The notes under the pieces are model-generated. The model did not search any database. It had not been told where the DNA came from and saw only the letters and a list, made by a program, of their open reading frames with translations. DNA of 64,000 bases from Niabella aurantiaca DSM 17617 (GTDB taxonomy: Bacteria > Bacteroidota > Bacteroidia > Chitinophagales > Chitinophagaceae), in NCBI RefSeq assembly GCF_000374125.1, contig NZ_KB893643.1, positions 62,001 to 126,000 on the forward strand. Direction: 5' to 3'. Of the stretch, positions 55,327 to 63,474 are shown one piece after another (the stretch's first letter is position 1; every line of letters begins with the position of its first letter). Position numbers and translations under genes: made by a program.

Positions 55327-56187
55327 TTATCCATTGATGATCTCCCCGCCATTGGGATGCAGCACCTGCCCCGTCATAAAGCTGGCATCATCGCTGGCCA
55401 GGAATAAATAACACGGAGCGATCTCATTGGGCTCACCTGCCCGCTCCATGGGCACATCGCTGCCAAAACCGGCTACCCGCTCTTTATCAAATGAAGAAAC
55501 AATGAGCGGTGTCCATACCGGCCCCGGCGCAACAGCATTTACCCGGATCCCTTTTTTTACAAGATTGCCCGCGAGGCTCCGGGTAAAGCCAACAATGGCC
55601 CCCTTGGTAGACGCATAATCCATCAGCGTGGGGCTGCCCCTGTAGGCGGTCACTGACGTGGTATTGATGATACAGCTTCCTTTCTTCATATGCCTGATCG
55701 CATATTTCGCCAACCAGAAACAAGAAAAGAAATTGGTATAAAAGGTCTGTAAAAGCTGTTCGGTACTAATGTCTTCGATCGATGACTGCACCCACTGGGT
55801 TCCTGCATTATTCACCAGGACATCGAGCCCGCCAAAGGCCTTTATCGTTTCTTCAACAACCTTCCGGCACTGTGCTTCCTCGCTGATATCCCTTTTGACC
55901 AGGCGACAGATGCCACCATCCGCTGCGATCAGGCCCTGGGTAGCAACGGCATCTTCATCCTCGCTCAAATACACGATCACCACCCGGGCGCCTTCTTTTG
56001 CAAAGAGCAAGGCAACCGCCTTGCCAATGCCGCTGTCGCCCCCGGTGATCAATGCTGTTTTGCCGGCAAGCTTTCCTCCCTCGTGCTGCTTCGGTTCGCT
56101 CTCCGGCCGGGGAAGCATTTCATGCTCCATTCCGGGTCTGGCTTGTATCTGGCCGGGCCGCAGCTTTTCTGTTTTCTCTTTTTCCAT
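55327..56187 (-). CDS. Short-chain dehydrogenase/reductase (general-stress type)
   Basis: 286 residues. An extra N-terminal 40 residues (charged, Q/E-rich) precede the Rossmann domain: TGGDSGIG (48-55), NNAG, and the catalytic S178, Y191, K195 (YASTKGA). The long N-terminus places it with the stress-induced YhdF/YghA/GsiB-neighbour type SDRs. NAD(P)-dependent; substrate unknown. The upstream region has a weak sigma-54-like box. Confidence 0.92.
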   Translation of the reverse strand: MEKEKTEKLRPGQIQARPGMEHEMLPRPESEPKQHEGGKLAGKTALITGGDSGIGKAVALLFAKEGARVVIVYLSEDEDAVATQGLIAADGGICRLVKRDISEEAQCRKVVEETIKAFGGLDVLVNNAGTQWVQSSIEDISTEQLLQTFYTNFFSCFWLAKYAIRHMKKGSCIINTTSVTAYRGSPTLMDYASTKGAIVGFTRSLAGNLVKKGIRVNAVAPGPVWTPLIVSSFDKERVAGFGSDVPMERAGEPNEIAPCYLFLASDDASFMTGQVLHPNGGEIING

Positions 56188-56232
56188 GATGCTGTTTTAC
56201 CAATGAATAAAATACCTGCTCTTCTCAACAGG

Positions 56233-56247
56233 ACAGGCAGTGCGCCA
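56233..56247 (-). promoter_or_regulatory. Weak candidate -24/-12 promoter of the SDR gene
   Basis: TGGCGCACTGCCTGT on the minus strand has GG and GT at the right spacing but CTGT instead of TTGC. Confidence 0.2.
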
Positions 56248-56378
56248 ATACCGCGCGTACCACGCCGGAACGCATGTTCTTTCTGAACCTGAAACCAGCG
56301 TTACATAAACGGGAAAAGCGCCCTTCCCTCCCGTTCTTTTCCGGATATGCGTTGGGGTTTTAGACAATCCATGTACGG

Positions 56379-56726
56379 CTATTTATTCTGGACACGCATT
56401 TGCCCCATATCAAACTGCTGGTTTGAAAAAGAAGCGGAAAAGTGATGCACATATTTTGCAAATGCAGGAAGGGTCAGCGCTCCCTTGAACTTCTTGACAG
56501 GAAGCTCCCCGCTATCTGCCGGTGCTCCCTTTGTATGATCGTATGCATACAATACAACAGCGAACCGGTCTTTTTCAAAGGTAATTTTAAGCGTTACGGG
56601 TGTAAACCGCTCAGAATGATAATTGGGGAAGATGGCTGCGAGGCATTCATCAAGCGCCCCATTCAGGTCAAGGGCCGCATTCCCCGCAAGGTCATGCGCC
56701 GATAATTCAAATGGTTGTTCTTTCAT
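56379..56726 (-). CDS. Small uncharacterised protein
   Basis: 115 residues with alternating strands (FTPVTLKITFEKDRFAVVLYAYDH), ending in FSNQQFDMGQM. No recognised family. May be transcribed with the two genes upstream on the same strand (56896-57165 and 57185-57640). Confidence 0.6.
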   Translation of the reverse strand: MKEQPFELSAHDLAGNAALDLNGALDECLAAIFPNYHSERFTPVTLKITFEKDRFAVVLYAYDHTKGAPADSGELPVKKFKGALTLPAFAKYVHHFSASFSNQQFDMGQMRVQNK

Positions 56727-56895
56727 TTTTACATCCTCGCTTTTTAAACAATCCTCCTGCGATCGCGAAACACCAGATCGCCGGCAGGCTTCTGTTATCT
56801 CCTGTTATAATGACGCCAGGCACTGGTCTGCCGGCAGCAGGAGGGGCAGCGCACGGGGCCTGCAGTACCCATTCTGTGGATTTTTTTCCGCACGG

Positions 56896-57165
56896 TCATC
56901 CATAAAACGGCGATCCTGCACCTGCCTGCACAGCGCTCCTTTCCCCGGAAAAATAGTCAAACGCCACTACGGCATGGTCCTTCACACACACTTCAATATA
57001 AAAATCGAAGACCTGGTAGCGTGTATAGACGAATTCCTGAACGGATCTTTCAGAAACAAACCGGGCTTCCCACAAAACCTGAAGCTGCTCTTCTTCACTG
57101 GCCCGAAGAAATTGATCCAGCGTCATAAGGGCGTCTTGTTTTTTATCGTTGATTGTATCGAACAT
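56896..57165 (-). CDS. Small uncharacterised protein
   Basis: 89 residues: LDQFLRASEEEQLQVLWEARFVSE followed by a beta-hairpin (YQVFDFYIEVCV). Starts 19 bases after the end of 57185-57640, so probably an operon partner. No family recognised. Confidence 0.6.
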   Translation of the reverse strand: MFDTINDKKQDALMTLDQFLRASEEEQLQVLWEARFVSERSVQEFVYTRYQVFDFYIEVCVKDHAVVAFDYFSGERSAVQAGAGSPFYG

Positions 57166-57184
57166 GCCTGTATCTTACCCGCCG

Positions 57185-57640
57185 TCAACCGGCAACGAGC
57201 CTCCGGGAATGGCCCATTCTTCTTTTATAAAAGAGGCCGAAAACAGCTCCTGCCGCTATAAGGGCGCCGATCCCGATCTTCAGATAGCGGCTGAGTTCCG
57301 TTCTCATTCCGGGTTTGTGTTTTTCGATCTCACCGACAGCTTTTATAAACTGTGCAATCTGTTCATCTGAATACACACCATAGGCGTCCAATAGTGTACC
57401 CCGGGCCCCGTCATGCGTTCGCAAAAGATACAATATGGAACTATCGGCAGGATCGCTCTCGCCTTCAAACCGGTAAAAGTTCTTTATGGTCACTTCATCG
57501 GGTAAGTACACTTTTCCAGCACCGTTGTAAGAAAGCCCCTGATCATTCATAAAAAAATCCCGGGTATATCCTGCCTTCACGGCGCTATGGATACACTCGC
57601 TAATGGTATTCATTTTCTGGGAAGACGTTTCTTTTTTCAT
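57185..57640 (-). CDS. Uncharacterised stress-island protein with C-terminal membrane helix, paralogue 2
   Basis: 151 residues from ATG 57640. The start is chosen to match its paralogue (KKETSS) and because the predicted sigma-54 transcript begins near 57651; ATG 57655 is upstream of that point. Core NFYRFEGESDPADSSILYLLRT identical to the copy at 25925-26371; C-terminal helix IGIGALIAAGAVFGLF and basic tail. Function unknown. Confidence 0.8.
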   Translation of the reverse strand: MKKETSSQKMNTISECIHSAVKAGYTRDFFMNDQGLSYNGAGKVYLPDEVTIKNFYRFEGESDPADSSILYLLRTHDGARGTLLDAYGVYSDEQIAQFIKAVGEIEKHKPGMRTELSRYLKIGIGALIAAGAVFGLFYKRRMGHSRRLVAG

Positions 57641-57662
57641 AGTCCTGTTTATCATAGCCGTA

Positions 57663-57677
57663 ACAAAAATGCTGCCG
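57663..57677 (-). promoter_or_regulatory. Candidate -24/-12 (sigma-54) promoter
   Basis: CGGCAGCATTTTTGT on the minus strand, sharing GGCAGCAT and TTGT with the box before the lone receiver (46106). Confidence 0.4.
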
Positions 57678-57713
57678 GTATCTGTAAAAGAATGCCGTTC
57701 CTTCCGGAGCGTA

Positions 57714-57728
57714 CGGCCTGCTTATTGC
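57714..57728 (+). promoter_or_regulatory. Candidate -24/-12 (sigma-54) promoter
   Basis: CGGCCTGCTTATTGC, perfect -12 half; predicted start about 57740, 16 bases before the ATG at 57756. Confidence 0.4.
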
Positions 57729-57755
57729 AGCAGATCGTTTTTAAACAACTCCATT

Positions 57756-57908
57756 ATGATACGCAAGCTAAAATCCGGCAAATACCGGTTGTACTCAAGA
57801 AAACCGGATAAGAGAACAAATAAACGCAGGAACCTCGGGACCTTTGACACGTTAGCCGACGCCAAAAATCACGAGCGGGAAATACACTATTTCAAACACC
57901 ACGCCTGA
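57756..57908 (+). CDS. Small basic protein (RLYSRK/RRNLGTF type)
   Basis: 50 residues from ATG 57756: MIRKLKSGKYRLYSRK, KRRNLGTFDTLADAKNHERE, IHYFKHH. The pattern KSG-YRLYSRK...RRNLGTF...HER-(V/I)-YFK-H is one I know from short proteins in proteobacterial and Bacteroidota genomes, resembling the DNA-binding AP2/integrase-arm-like fold. Function unknown. Divergent from the stress-island paralogue 2. Confidence 0.75.
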   Translation: MIRKLKSGKYRLYSRKPDKRTNKRRNLGTFDTLADAKNHEREIHYFKHHA

Positions 57909-58645
57909 ACAGGCTGGCACCGTACGTCCGCACTTCGCGGTAAAAATAACCGCAAGGTACGCGTAAGGCGGCCGCAAAGAGCGCAACAAGGCACCCCTGC
58001 AGAGGCTCTGCAAACCTCGCGGTAAAAAAAACGAGGTTGTATCAAAAATTTTTCATTTGTCATGCCGAGTTTTCAATTTGCGTTGCAAAATCAATGAAGC
58101 CATGACATAACATGTTTTGGGTTATCCTGAAGATGTCATCCCGGACTTGTTCCGGGATCTATTCTTGATTCTTGTTTCAGGATCTGCCTAAATCGTGCAT
58201 AGATGCCGGATAGATGCTGAAACAAGTTCAGAATGACAACACGCTATAAAGCGACTTTTGATACAATCTCGTTTAAAAATAATATTTTGATGCTCCTTAT
58301 AAGCGCCATCCGGCGCGTTGTTGTCGTTAAAGCCGCGCTTTAGCACGGCTTTAACGAAGCTGTAATTTCATTAGTGCCATGGGCACGGGTCATTATGCCC
58401 CGAGCCCATGGCTCTCTGTTGCTCTTTGGGACATATAAACGGGTTGAAACCCGTTCTTGCCGGATCTTTCGAGGCTATGCCTCTTTTGCTAAAATGATCG
58501 TTGAACCCCGCTTTTTACAGATGGCGGCTACAGCAAAGCCCTAAGTAGCGGCAATAAAAAGCCCGTACCCTTTTTGTGACGATAAGGATGCTCCCGGATC
58601 GTTTTTAAACAGCTTCCAAGAAACCTCTGAAAAGCGGACCGCAGA
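57909..58645. repeat. Gene-free region packed with dispersed repeats and palindromes
   Basis: 737 bases. Holds repeat family 2 copy B (58228-58330), a hairpin AAAGCCG/CGGCTTT at 58328-58351, GGGTTGAAACCCG near 58441, and GTTTAAAAA (58271) with its inverse TTTTTAAAC (58605), which frame a piece of about 345 bases. No gene recognised. Confidence 0.6.
58228..58330. repeat. Dispersed repeat family 2, copy B
   Basis: TTCAGAATGACAAC...GATACAATC (58228-58268) followed by CGTTTAAAAATAATATTTTG...GCGCCATCCGGCGCG (58270-58318). Same two modules as 33691-33806 but swapped in order. Confidence 0.75.
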
Positions 58646-60502
58646 TCAGGGCACCAGCGACCGGTCATACAATTGCTGGTGTAAGCGGAACATTTTATCT
58701 TTTGAAAATTTCAGCACTTTCCGGTCATAGGTGTAGAGGCCGTTGATCTCCACTTCTACATCCGTTGTTTGTGTATATACGGCAGCGGAAAGTCCCTTCT
58801 TGATCAGGACCGGCAACCGGTTGATGAACTCCTCATACTTATTGTAAAGTTCCTCGGGGTTCTTAAAGCTCTGGTACCCCCAGTTGCCGCTCGACACCCA
58901 GGTATGGCCTTCTACCGGCAGACCGAGGCCGCCGAATTCGCCCAATACGAGGGCCTGTTTATTACCATACATTTCCGGGTCCGGCATCATGGGTGCCGGG
59001 TACCGGTGAAGGTCCATTATATGACCGGGCAGTCCTTTTACATAATTTCCGCCACTCGCTGCATTTACCAGCCGCGAAGGATCATAGGCCACGGTCCAGT
59101 CAACGATCTCCCGGGTATCAAACTGCCCCCAGGCTTCGTTAAACGGAACCCAGCAAACAATACTGGGATAATTATGCAAATGATCCATGATCGCCTTCCA
59201 TTCTTTTTTATGGATGGCCGCCGATTCCGGTGTCCGCTGCTTATCCTGCGGAAGACCTGAAATAACTCCCGGGTACTGATCCCACACGTTTCCGCCCCTG
59301 TCGCCGCTGGGCATGTCCTGCCATACCAGCATGCCCATTTGATCGCAGTAATAATACCAGCGGGCCGGTTCAACCTTTATGTGTTTGCGGATCATGTTAA
59401 AACCCAATGCTTTTGTCTGCTCAATATCAAACTTCAAAGCGTCATCTGTAGGGGCTGTGTACAACCCGTCCGGCCACCAGCCCTGGTCCAGCGGTCCATA
59501 CTGAAAAACAAATTCATTGTTCAGCAGCATCCGGAAAATGCCGTTCTTATCTTTAGCTATGGACGACTTGCGCATGCCGAAATAAGAGCCTGCCTCATCA
59601 ATGATCTTTCCCTTGCGTTTCACCGCGATCTTCAGATCGTATAAAAACGGGTGTTGCGGCGACCAAAGCTTTGCACCGGGAACCGGCAGTACCATCCCCT
59701 TCCCGTTTGCCGAAGTCTGTGCCGCCACCTGGCGGTCTCCGTCCCAGGCGGATACGAGGATCTCATCGCCCGGCCGGAGATGATCCACATTGACCGCAAC
59801 ATCCAGCTGCTGCCTGTCGATATCCGGCGTGTGCTTTACCGATGCAATATAAGTGGCGGGCACTTTTTCCAGCCAAACGGTCTGCCAGATGCCGGTGACC
59901 GGTGTGTACCAGATGCCATGTGGCTTTGTGACCTGCTTTCCTGCCGGCTGCGGGCCTTCATCCGTTGGATCCCATACCCGGACAGCCAGCGATTGGCGGG
60001 TTCCTTTTTTTAAGGCATGGGTGATATCGATTGAAAAAGGGTCATAACCGCCTTCATGCTCTCCTACTTTGATCCCGTTCACATAGATCCGGGCTGCCCA
60101 ATCCACCGCCCCAAAATGCAGCAACAGTTTGCCTTTGCGAAGAGCGGCCGGTACCTCTATGGTACGGTTGTACCACAGTACGCTGTCCTTTCCCACTGTT
60201 TTTCCAACGCCGCTCAGTGCAGATTCGATCGCATAGGGCACCAGGATATTACCGCTGTATTGGGCCGGAACGGATCCTGTTTCGCTTTTTGGAAGCACGG
60301 TATATTGCCATAGCCCGTTTAAGCTTTTCCAGTTATTGCTCCGGGTGAGCTGCGGCCGCGGATACTCCGGAAGCGGGTTGGCTGCGTCCACTTTTTCGGC
60401 CCAGGAAGTTTTGATCTTTCCTGCTACCGGTTTCCACTGCGCATTTACGCTTGCTGCACTCATAACTGCAACAAATAAAAGCGACCATACTGTTTTTTTC
60501 AC
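58646..60502 (-). CDS. Secreted glycoside hydrolase family 2 enzyme
   Basis: 618 residues with a signal peptide ending VNAQ. Sugar-binding jelly-roll (about 45-215; LNGLWQY, PYAIESALSG), immunoglobulin-like domain, and TIM barrel with acid/base E456 (PFNEAWGQ) and nucleophile E522 (VLGEFGG). It lacks the C-terminal domains of E. coli LacZ, so this is the short Bacteroidota type seen with various beta-galactoside, beta-glucuronide or mannoside specificities. Substrate not assignable. It lies downstream of the GH109-like gene in the same direction. Confidence 0.92.
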   Translation of the reverse strand: MKKTVWSLLFVAVMSAASVNAQWKPVAGKIKTSWAEKVDAANPLPEYPRPQLTRSNNWKSLNGLWQYTVLPKSETGSVPAQYSGNILVPYAIESALSGVGKTVGKDSVLWYNRTIEVPAALRKGKLLLHFGAVDWAARIYVNGIKVGEHEGGYDPFSIDITHALKKGTRQSLAVRVWDPTDEGPQPAGKQVTKPHGIWYTPVTGIWQTVWLEKVPATYIASVKHTPDIDRQQLDVAVNVDHLRPGDEILVSAWDGDRQVAAQTSANGKGMVLPVPGAKLWSPQHPFLYDLKIAVKRKGKIIDEAGSYFGMRKSSIAKDKNGIFRMLLNNEFVFQYGPLDQGWWPDGLYTAPTDDALKFDIEQTKALGFNMIRKHIKVEPARWYYYCDQMGMLVWQDMPSGDRGGNVWDQYPGVISGLPQDKQRTPESAAIHKKEWKAIMDHLHNYPSIVCWVPFNEAWGQFDTREIVDWTVAYDPSRLVNAASGGNYVKGLPGHIMDLHRYPAPMMPDPEMYGNKQALVLGEFGGLGLPVEGHTWVSSGNWGYQSFKNPEELYNKYEEFINRLPVLIKKGLSAAVYTQTTDVEVEINGLYTYDRKVLKFSKDKMFRLHQQLYDRSLVP

Positions 60503-60838
60503 TTGATTGTTGGTTGTTGTTTAAAAATATCGTTCTTTCTGATCTTCCGGGGCAATCGTATTTTGGCAACCGGGGTCGTTCAAAAATACAAATCCCCGGT
60601 AGAAAAACGAAGCGGTTTCGCTTAATTGTTTAAACAAATTTCAGCGAAGATCCGTAACAGGCAGGATAAGCAGCGAAACCCCCGAGAATAATGCCTGCAA
60701 AAATAAAAACTTCAGGCGCTTTGCATTTTTATCCGCCCGTTTTTCATTGACATGGAAAAGAAAAAGAAAAATGAACCATTTGCGCTAAAAAGCGCTCCCC
60801 CGGTTTGTGAGGAGCGCTTTTAAAAACCGCTATACTGA
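60503..60838. other. Spacer between GH2 and GH109-like genes
   Basis: 336 bases; ends in the terminator at 60788-60821. The GH2 promoter must lie here; none is clear. Confidence 0.4.
60788..60821 (-). terminator. Terminator of the GH109-like gene
   Basis: Stem AAAAGCGCTCC with GGAGCGCTTTT, 12-base loop, flanked by A/T runs on both sides, so it can work on either strand. It lies 17 bases after the GH109-like stop. Confidence 0.7.
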
Positions 60839-62287
60839 TCAATGTACGTTCAGCTGTTTGGATGCTTCTTTTTTCTCAAGGTTAACCACCCCGGTGGTGC
60901 CACCGCCTTTCAGCGTCAGCTCTACAGGGGCATTGGTCTTCCAGGCACCGCGGGTAAAGTCAGGAATATCCACGCTGGAAGAGCGTTTGGCAATGGATCT
61001 GCCGCTCAGCGGGAACAGGCAGCTCCAGGCCACACCGTCGTACACATCCTGATCCAGCGGAAGACCGTTGCGCAAACAATCGATCAGCCGCCAGTCCATC
61101 ATAAAATCCATACCGCCATGGCCACCTATTTGTTTGGCAAGGTCGCCAATTTTCCGGACGATCTCAGGAGTATATTGTTCGTAGAGTTTTTTCAGCTCTT
61201 CCTCTTTGATCCATTCATGACCGAAGGAGATGCGCTCTGGATCGGGCCATTTCTGCGCCATGCCTTTGGTACCGCTCAGGAGGTGGATACGGGAATACGG
61301 GCGGGGCGAGGTTACATCATGCTGGATCATGATGGTTTTTCCTTTATTGGTTTTAATGGTGGTGGTGTTCATATTGCCGCGGTAGGTTTTGCCCACGAAC
61401 TGCTGGAAGTAAGGATCTTTGGCAGCAAGATCTTTTGCCATCTGTCTCATCTGAAAGTCATTGCTGGACACGGATACAAGCCAGTCCATTTTATCGCCGC
61501 GGTTGATGTTCAGGCACTGCGCTACCGGACCAAGACCATGCGTGGGGTACAGGCAACCGTTATGCTCATAATTTTGGCGGAGGCGCCACATGTTCTGATA
61601 ACCGGTATCTTTTTTGAAGTTGAGACTCCGCAGATCGTGAAGGTACGCTCCTTCGGCATGTACCAGTTCGCCAAACATGCCCTGGCGGGCCATGTTGAGG
61701 GTCAGCAACTCGAAAAAATCGTAGCAGCAGTTCTCAAGCATCATGCAATGCTTGCGGGTGCGCTCGGAGGTTTCCACCAATTTCCAGCCGTCTTCCAGGG
61801 TGAGTGCAATGGGCACTTCGGAAGCGGCGTGGCAGCCGTTTTCCATGGCAAAAAGGGCCATGGGCGTGTGGAGATGCCAGGGCGTAGTGATGTACACCAG
61901 GTCCAGCTTCTCTTTCCGGATCATATCTTTCCAGCCATTTTCGCCGGAATACTCCTTCGCAGCAGGGCGGCCGGTTTTCTGCACCAGGTTATTGGATCTG
62001 GTGGCGCGTTGGGGGATCAGGTCACAAATGGCAACGATCTCCACGCCGTCGATGTGCGACATCCGCTGCACCGCACCCGGGCCGCGCATCCCCTGCCCGA
62101 TGAAGCCGATGCGTACTTTATCGATCCTGGGGGCCCGGTAGCCGCTCATATTAAAACGGGCACCACTTTTTTCCAGTTCATAAGAGCGTTGCATTGCTTC
62201 ATCGCCAGCGGCAAATGCAGGCAGGTCAATGGCAAAGGCACCCGCACCAACAGCAATGTTTTTAAGAAAATTTCTCCGGTTACTCAT
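60839..62287 (-). CDS. Gfo/Idh/MocA-fold secreted protein, GH109-like glycosidase
   Basis: 482 residues. The N-terminus NRRNFLKNIAVGAGAF resembles a Tat signal. The Rossmann domain (VRIGFIGQGMRGPG) and VYITTPWHLHTPMA follow. ALENVCY-like LENCCYDFFEL, MFGELVHAEGAYLHDLR, YPTHGLGPV, NINRGD and GGHGGMD (about 415-421) match GH109 alpha-N-acetylgalactosaminidases, which use bound NAD in catalysis. Probably periplasmic. An ordinary oxidoreductase is the alternative. Same strand as the GH2 gene. Confidence 0.85.
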   Translation of the reverse strand: MSNRRNFLKNIAVGAGAFAIDLPAFAAGDEAMQRSYELEKSGARFNMSGYRAPRIDKVRIGFIGQGMRGPGAVQRMSHIDGVEIVAICDLIPQRATRSNNLVQKTGRPAAKEYSGENGWKDMIRKEKLDLVYITTPWHLHTPMALFAMENGCHAASEVPIALTLEDGWKLVETSERTRKHCMMLENCCYDFFELLTLNMARQGMFGELVHAEGAYLHDLRSLNFKKDTGYQNMWRLRQNYEHNGCLYPTHGLGPVAQCLNINRGDKMDWLVSVSSNDFQMRQMAKDLAAKDPYFQQFVGKTYRGNMNTTTIKTNKGKTIMIQHDVTSPRPYSRIHLLSGTKGMAQKWPDPERISFGHEWIKEEELKKLYEQYTPEIVRKIGDLAKQIGGHGGMDFMMDWRLIDCLRNGLPLDQDVYDGVAWSCLFPLSGRSIAKRSSSVDIPDFTRGAWKTNAPVELTLKGGGTTGVVNLEKKEASKQLNVH

Positions 62288-62551
62288 AATGGAAGTATTT
62301 TGTTGTTAAGCAGATAAAAATACCCAATATTGCATCACCGGCACTGTGCAAACGATTGTTCAATAGCCGGTTTCCGGAAACTGTAATACAAGGGATTATG
62401 AAAGCGCCGGGAACTGCCGGTCCGGATCACCTGCCGTTGCAGGTGATCCTTGTCACCAAAATTGGTGATAGTGCTTCTTTAAAACACATTAGGAGTAAAG
62501 CATATTTATTGTATTTTTGATGCATCGTACGCCTTCAAATATAAAAATCTC

Positions 62552-62770
62552 ATGACGAAAACTTACACAGCTGCCCTTACTTACCCTGAATTTGAACACA
62601 AGCCCGCTGCATTGACCAAATACATTGAGGCCACAGGAATTTTTACCATCATGCTTAAAACCGGTGCCATTGTGCACTTCAGTCCATGCGACACCGACGG
62701 TTTTCGCAGCTGGTTAACGGAACACAATATACCCGATATACGCACGCAAAACGATAACGACGTGCATTAA
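62552..62770 (+). CDS. Small uncharacterised protein
   Basis: 72 residues: TKTYTAALTYPEFEHKPAA, TKYIEATGIFTIMLKTGAIVHF. A beta-rich small protein with no recognised family. Monocistronic. Confidence 0.55.
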   Translation: MTKTYTAALTYPEFEHKPAALTKYIEATGIFTIMLKTGAIVHFSPCDTDGFRSWLTEHNIPDIRTQNDNDVH

Positions 62771-63474
62771 ACTTTATTCAACTTTGTATTTCACGGTTAG
62801 CAAGGGCCGGTTTTGTCTAAAACAGGCCCATTTAAAGTTCCGGCCCGGGTCCCGTGCACATCTGATGCTGAAGTCCTCCTATTCTGAATTTAAAAACCGG
62901 CCTTCTGTTATATTTTATTGAACGGTTCAGGAAAGGCGCCGTCTGCCGCAGATTAAAATGCAATGCTGATCCTTCCCGTTTTTTGGCGATCCCATGAGCG
63001 TTTATCCCCGCCTGTCCGCCGGTTGACCTGGCCAGGCGGGAATGATTTAGCAGGTGCGGGCAACTTCAATAAAGGCAAACAGGCAAAGGCGCCCATCCGG
63101 ATGATCCGTTCGGACGGGTAACGCGCCGGGGGACCTTTGTAACCCGGAGTGATTCATGGTTTATCCAAATGCCGCATTGATTTCTTTCGTAAAATCAACT
63201 CGACGCAGATACGAAGTTTCGGGGCTGCCCCCTGGAGTCTTGTGCCTGTTTCAGTCCCGGGGTTACGGGGATAAATTCCATGGATCTATGAAAAGTGAAA
63301 GGCGATCCAACCCGTCTATCGTCTTTTAGCATTCCATGCCAGGGTATTGGATCCACATTTTCGGATTCACACATTCTCTTCGGAACCGACGGCTCACTGC
63401 TGAAGCCCTTTTTCTATCAAATAAAAATCCCGGTAATTGCTTACCGGGATCACTTTTTGCTATTGTGTATCCGT
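62771..63474. other. Gene-poor spacer
   Basis: 704 bases between convergent genes. It holds the dnaK terminator at its end and a short inverted repeat near 63008-63043 (CCCGCCTG/CAGGCGGG). No gene. Confidence 0.4.
63421..63450 (-). terminator. Terminator of dnaK
   Basis: ATCCCGGTAA-GCAA-TTACCGGGAT on the minus strand followed by TTTTTAT. Confidence 0.75.

Noticed and set aside
60842-62317. A 491-codon open frame on the plus strand opposite the GH109-like gene
   Set aside because: It mirrors a well-supported gene almost exactly, has no domain pattern and is a product of codon bias on the other strand.
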